Source: Breviolum minutum Mf 1.05b.01 (lineage: Eukaryota > Sar > Dinophyceae > Suessiales > Symbiodiniaceae). Taken from it: a DNA stretch of 64,000 bases. The position numbers and the translations under genes were made by a program. Under the pieces are notes generated by a model. It searched no databases. It had not been told where the DNA came from and worked only from the letters and a program-made list of their open reading frames with translations. The stretch is taken from NCBI GenBank assembly GCA_000507305.1, contig DF239940.1:67433-131432 (forward strand). Reading direction: 5' to 3'. Positions 58,730 through 64,000 of the stretch are shown here, one piece after another (the first letter of the stretch is position 1; the number at the start of each line of letters is the position of its first letter).

Positions 58730-58960
58730 ACCTCAACACCATAACAAGAATCAAACAAACCAATACATTTCAACAAAATTACTTCACCTTGAAATTGATT
58801 AACTGTGCTGTTCTTTTCGACAGAGGTCCCAGCAGGCCATCACCTTTCCGCCGAGCGGATCATGGTACTTTGGCGCGATGCAGATCGTGAAGGCGAAGGC
58901 GAATTGGATTTGGAAGCGCTACTTGATTCTGAAAAAATGCGTCTCGGGTAGGTGGTATTT
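57212..58960 (+). CDS. EF-hand calcium-binding protein (partial model)
   Basis: Exon from 57212 reads EQLDRVFVSEAFRQADFDCS with a loop DFDCSGGIDCME that fits the 12-residue EF consensus. An exon near 57865-57929 reads ELERYKQAFDKYDE and joins to DGSG at about 58184-58195, then to an exon from 58254 (AIDMDEFECLLSDLLK). Together these form a canonical loop DEDGSGAIDMDE followed by a helix. An exon at about 58820-58950 has ERIMVLWRDADREGEGELDL, a third, less regular hand lacking the final Glu. The protein is therefore a calmodulin-like or larger EF-hand sensor. Exact borders of the first and last exons, and the ends of the gene, are unresolved. A (ATC)n run lies in the intron before the last exon. 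Confidence 0.65.
58681..58729. repeat. (ATC)n microsatellite, about 16 units
   Basis: A pure ATC trinucleotide run in an inferred intron of the EF-hand gene. Poly-Ile and poly-Asp frames here are repeat products. Confidence 0.97.
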
Positions 58961-59900
58961 ACTACGGTTTTATGCGAAGTTGTACTTTACCAAGAAGGGG
59001 AGGAAAGTTGTTTTTTTCTTCAAATTCCCTTGATAGCGGCTAATTGGTGAAGGTTTTTTTCAAAACGACACTGAGACTCTGGGCTGCAAGGGAGTTTGTA
59101 ATGACTCCATCTCCGAAAAATTTGAGGTTTTGTGGATTCTTCAAGCGCCATTTTGAAGATGCCGAAAATTCTATCAGCCTCCTCCTTAGCATCTTATTGA
59201 AGCAAGGCGATGCACTCTGCGTGGACAACCTTACTGTTTTTTTGTTCTACTGAGGCGACTACTATCGCAGCATCCGACGGATCCCCACGGCAAAGATGAT
59301 GTTGTAAGCACCCACGAGAGGAGGCATGGGTTCCGGACCGCGTGGATAGCATTGCTGAAGTGGGAGGTGTAACAATGTTGATAACGTTGGTCGCCTGTAG
59401 TAAAGACGTTCTATGAGGTCTTGAAAAAAAGGCGAAGCTTTGAGTGTCACTATGCCTTCTTCGATAAAAGGGATGGGTGCTCATTAGCGATGACCCTTGC
59501 ACCTACGAGCTTGAATCATTCTATAGCCATGCTGATGCACCAGCCCGCCGTCTTGTCCTTGAATGTTCGAAGCTGTCCATCCAGGCTTGCCTATGCTTCT
59601 GGTGGCCAGCCCTTGTCAGACGAATATATCTGATTTGAGTCCTGCGGCGGTTTTTGCGGGCCTTTTCAAAGGGTTGTTGGACAGCAGAAGGCTTTTTGCG
59701 GTAGTCTTGGGACTATTGCTGTATTTCTTCCAGCAGGTGCATGCTTTGGCCCACCTGCATGTTAATACAGTACATGTTTTTTGTTTGCTCCTCAATTGGA
59801 GGCTCCTAAACATCGGCCGGGCTTTCTTCTTACACTCCCAGCAGCAGAAGTTCATTAGTAAAGGGGTTCAAGGTGTAGCGATTTCTTAAGCCGAGGCCAA
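58961..59900. other. No supported gene
   Basis: Open frames occur on both strands (for example 59044-59253 on + and 59194-59502 on -) without recognisable domains. This may be the 3' flank of the EF-hand gene. Confidence 0.35.
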
Positions 59901-60250
59901 TCCCAATTCAGGTACCCATGCCATCAAGTGGCGTATGGGCGCTAGCGGTTGCCGCCATAGCGGAGAAAAAGCGCTGCAGCTCAACATGTTGGGATGGGAA
60001 GGGGCTCAGATAGGCGTGCCCAACGATGGGTGCTTCATGGTGGCACCATTTGGATCCTGAGTTGACTCTGCAGGTGGTATCCTTCTAGCGCTCCTCTCGG
60101 CGTCTGCCTCCGCCTTTGTGATTAAAGCTGTTCTCGGTGAGCAGCGTCCCTCCGAGGAGCAGGGGTGTTTTTCAGCCAAGGGTTCGCAGGAAGCAGGCTT
60201 CCATAGGCAGGTGTATGACGAGACCTCCTTTGACATCTCAGGTGCACTAT
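59900..60250 (+). CDS. Unidentified coding-like exons
   Basis: After AG near 59908 the sequence is GC-richer. Competing frames read MPSSGVWALAVAAIAEKKRC or MGASGCRHSGEKALQLNMLG. After CTGCAG at about 60073 a frame reads GGILLALLSASASAFVIKAV followed by a soluble stretch ending YDETSFDIS before a GT donor at about 60241. The hydrophobic stretch suggests a membrane or targeting segment. No family recognised. Confidence 0.3.
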
Positions 60251-61370
60251 CTCGCTGATAATTGCTTTATAAGCAAACCAACAAAGTATTGACATACATT
60301 CAATCCTTGGTAAAATCTTCATATATCTTCAACATATATATATATATATATAGATAGATAGATAGAAAGAAAGATAGAAATATTCCTTGAGGGGCCACAT
60401 GAACCCACCACTTGCTGTGATGCTGACACAGGAGCGACTCTCCTCCTGTAACTGGGCAAAATGAGTCTAATCGTAGGGGTTGCGAACCATGGTCCAGATG
60501 ATGGTCAGTCTTCAAGATGATTGTCAATACAAGCGTTTGGACATGGCCCCGTATCTTACAAGGGCTTTCGTTTTTTTCCCCTCTAGCCTTAGCATGGTTG
60601 TAACAAGCCAAGGAGAAAACTACCCAGCCCACGTGCAGCCATAAGGTGACGCGACCCAAAATGGCACTAGCACTTGCGCAGCATGGGAGCTGGCTGGAGT
60701 TAATGTCACAGATCCACAAACAGGACAGAAACCTTAAGAGCTGGAAGGGTTTCAAACATTTTCGATTTTAAATGCATGGTTGATGCATGTTGCTTGGGCA
60801 CATTTGGGAACCCGTGGCACTTGGAAAATTGGCCGGTTGTTTGAGTGTGAGTTACTTTGAAGTGGATAGGAATCAGAAAGATGGATTTGGCAAGCACCAT
60901 CACCGAGTGCTGCTCAGTTCGATAGGTCCTGGGTGGATGGAGGTTTGAGGTGGTAGGGTGGAAACAGAAACGCCGATTCTTTGTCTGAGCAAACGGTGAC
61001 AACATCACCCAACGTTATTTCTAAAGCCATATGATTTTGTAGGGGTAATGCCCAATAATTCCCTGGGTTCTAGTTTGCACAAAAAAGTGTATTACCATGC
61101 AACGACTCTGTCGTATCCCGAGGTTGCAAAGGCTGTGATGAGGTGAAGGGCTGTCAGGCCAGCCGCTGCCAGCTGGGCCACTGTTATTTCGGTGGTGGTT
61201 TCAAATTATCTTTTATTTTCACTTTTCACCCCAAAAATTGGGGAAATGATCCGTTTTGACAAATATTTTTCAATTGGGTTAAAAACCACCAACTAGATAT
61301 CCACTGTTGTTGTGGCCCTTTAAAAAAAGGCGGTTTTTCGTTGAAGTGACGATGTTTTTTCAGTGTCCAC
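60251..61370. other. Non-coding stretch with microsatellites
   Basis: TATATA followed by a (GATA)n run at about 60336-60365. An open frame of 151 residues on - (60300-60755) includes the repeat and has no recognisable domain. A CCCCAAAAATTGGGG palindrome lies near 61231. Confidence 0.5.
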
Positions 61371-63990
61371 GGCCTTGTGCACACAGGGCTGGATCTTCAC
61401 CCACTTGGACAAGCGATGCCGTTGGGTACATTTTGTGGACGAGGCCATTTTTGTGGACCCAGCTGAAATCAGCATAAACTCTCTGTTTCATGATGGAGAT
61501 GCTCTCCCCCCTTTGTTTTAAAGCTGGGGAGATGTCAAGTCACATCACAAAAGTTTGCTTGGGTGCAGCTGCAGTTGACGCCACATCGCAGATCTCAGCA
61601 TGTACATGTTACATCGCCAATTCATTGGCTTATGAATCTAGAAGAAATCAAGCTTCACAGACCCTTGGGGTGTTTCCTTAAATGGTGGGTTTTCCCCATT
61701 TCACACCCCAAAATGATCATTTTTTAGTAGGAAAACCCATGGTTGTAGGAACCCCCCATATATTTTCCGTGTGGCACGGTGGGTTGCCATGTAGGTTTGC
61801 AAAGAAAATCCTGGGGCTTTGAGCTGCCGATGCTTCACGCCTCTTGGTCCGATCTGATCGGAAGCAAGTCGAAGTTGGACCCCATACCTTTAGTGGTTAC
61901 CCTCCTGGGAACTAACATGTTATCCATTGTTATCCCCTACCAAGGCATTTTTGAAGATGATTTTCTTTTCCCCCAGGTGTGATATGTGAGTTCTGTGGAG
62001 GGTAGTACTATCGGATGATGAACTCATCTGAGTTCTACCTCTCGTGTTTGCTGGGGTCATGACATTGGCTGAATTCGGTTGATGAATCGCAACAAAACGG
62101 CATGCCAAGCCGTGAGCAGGATTCGGAAGAATTGTATGGCTGCAAAGGAATAGGTGAAGCTCATGAAATGGCATGCAATTCACACACTAAGTAGACTATG
62201 CAGTGATTATACAAATAATGACATTCCTTTATATAAGGTGATGGCACATGATTATCCATTCAATTTTGGTTTGTATACCAGCAGGCACCCTAAAAATACA
62301 TTGTTGTCAATTGTTGTTGACTAGGTGACTTAAATGAAATCATTTTCCTTATGATTACATTTTTCGCTTTGCCACTTCGGGCCTTGGTTCCTTGTTCAGT
62401 TATCTCAGGAGCCGTGGGATTGCCTTCAGCTTCAAACCTCCGGCGAAGACAAACCTGATTTGGGTGGATACCAATTGGGATTGATGTCACTTAACGGTCA
62501 GCCATTTCACATCACTTCACCTAACAAGATCATACTCGTTGGCGTTGACATAAATGACATCCAAATTTCACGCGACCGAGATGTCAACCCATGGCTCCGG
62601 GCGCGCACTTCCAAGGGCAGCTTAGGGAAGTTGCCTCGAGTTTAGAAATGGATGCCTTGAATCGTAGTTGCTGTGTGCATTTCAGTGTATAGATATACCT
62701 TCTTGGCATGAGCACTGAGCACACACATGTAAATGTGTTTGGCATGGTTGGCCCGTGGCCCTCATTTTTCGGCTTGTTCACATGTTGCTATTCATGAACA
62801 TGTCTTCTCAGTAGAGCTGTTATGATTTCAGAGCAAGAATGGTCAGGTGCTGACAGACCCTTGCTAAAACAGTTTGGGTAGCACAAGGATGGGACAATGG
62901 AAAAGACATCTGCCTTTCTTGTTGGGTCCCTCCTTGAGCTCGGCCGAGATGTGCTTGGGTAGCCAGGGTGTCAAGTCGGAGACAATAGCACCCTCTCAGG
63001 GTCAAACTCCGAACGATGTGAATATCAAGTGTCACAAAGTGCATGGTTAAAATGATGTGCCAAGACGGCGCAGAAACGTGGGGTGGTCGTTACAAAGGGT
63101 TTTTTGATGAAAAACTACACTGGCCATTTGAATTTTTTCTTGGTCATGATGAGGCTGTAGAAGCAAACGATCACCGGGAACCTGTAGTAAATTTAGGAGA
63201 AGGAAATGCCACACCCGCTGGCAGATTTGCAGAGGTTGATTAAAAAAACAGAGGTCCTTGGCCGTTGGCCTTTGCTGAAGTCCGGCCACAAGTGAAACGA
63301 GCCTATTGACTTCACATGTTGGAAGGAATGTTCGAAGGCACCCCATTGACTTCACAGGACACGCGGAACATGCGCAACGTGGATGCGAAGGAAAACCGTG
63401 GTAGAAAATGCAGCTGTGAGGGGCATAAGTTGGGGCAACTCAGCAGTGAAAATCGCGCAGCACTTATGAAACCTTAGTTGCTCGTGCTTTAGCACAAGAC
63501 TTGCGCTCCCTCAACTGCATTTTGAAATTATCACAGAACAGCTATACAGAAGTCAGAACGAAATCATTTGTTTCACATATATATTGCAAATCCGAGGTGG
63601 TGTTGGAAGATTGACATTTAAACATATTGTTGTCATAAATATTACTGTATGTTCAACATGCAACTCCAAGGTGGTGTTGGAATCACTCCTGAATCCATTA
63701 AAAGCAATCCATAAAATAGTTTTGGGGTTGTGGCTCCGTGATAAACCTAACACTTGAAAATGCATGTTTGGAAGGCTTCCTGCGGGGGTGTTATGCTGGT
63801 AGTTTTTTTGGCTCCAAGGGTCCAAGAGGTTGGTATTACCCCCTTCAAAGGGGAGTATTATATTACAGGAAACCCCTATCCACCTACCATCACCTACCAG
63901 TATTGTGAGATTATTGTATGGGTACAGCCTGTAAATGTGAGAGTGTTTTTGGAGCAGGTCACGAGCCCAGTGAATCATCGTGAATCAGCG
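61371..63990 (+). other. Window end with isolated coding-like islands
   Basis: Three + patches look coding but are unassigned. They are about 61387-61475 (GWIFTHLDKRCRWVHFVDEA), about 62400-62500 (LSQEPWDCLQLQTSGEDKPD) and 63043-63243 (a 66-residue frame with WGGRYKGFFDEKLHWPFEFF and a stop). The rest is AT-rich spacer. They may belong to one gene running past the window edge. Confidence 0.3.
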
Positions 63991-64000
63991 TGCATTAAGT

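Overview
The window reads as nuclear DNA of a dinoflagellate, probably of the Symbiodiniaceae type or a relative. Evidence: intron-dense genes whose introns start with GT, GC or GA and end in AG; every recognisable gene is on the + strand; a nuclear plastid-type SecA and an axonemal outer-dynein-arm gene sit side by side; and there are long sparse stretches full of microsatellites. There are no bacterial operons, rRNA genes, CRISPR arrays or viral genes. The genus is inference; the dinoflagellate call is fairly firm.

Layout. 1-7.4 kb has no convincing gene and holds a 94-bp repeat and a 650-bp GTCA-type tandem array. 7.4-9.9 kb carries a complete FKBP-TPR co-chaperone gene (FKBP copy 1, 6 exons). 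10-22.9 kb has scattered coding-like islands I cannot identify, some resembling decayed FKBP domains. 23.25-26.4 kb is an intronless SecA gene. An ABCA-type ABC transporter starts at 26.8 kb, and its first half is readable through eight exons to 30.06 kb.

The central feature is nesting. The next phase-compatible ABCA exon, which continues the family consensus, lies at 43.68 kb. Inside that 13.6-kb gap is an ODAD3/CCDC151-like outer dynein arm docking gene (30.7-42.3 kb). Inside one gap of that gene lies a second complete FKBP-TPR gene (32.0-35.65 kb, 9 exons). All three are on the same strand, giving a gene within a gene within a gene. ABCA membrane-domain exons continue to about 46.2 kb and a linker-like exon lies near 48.7 kb, but no second ATP-binding domain was found.

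49.27-51.43 kb encodes a signal-peptide-bearing, Cys-rich, multi-pass membrane protein of unknown function. 52.5-64 kb contains unidentified coding islands and an EF-hand calcium-binding gene (57.2-58.95 kb). I placed about 42 introns by joining exons on frame and homology. Roughly 24 have GT, 9 GC and 9 GA donors, and most repeat the donor dinucleotide at the start of the following exon.
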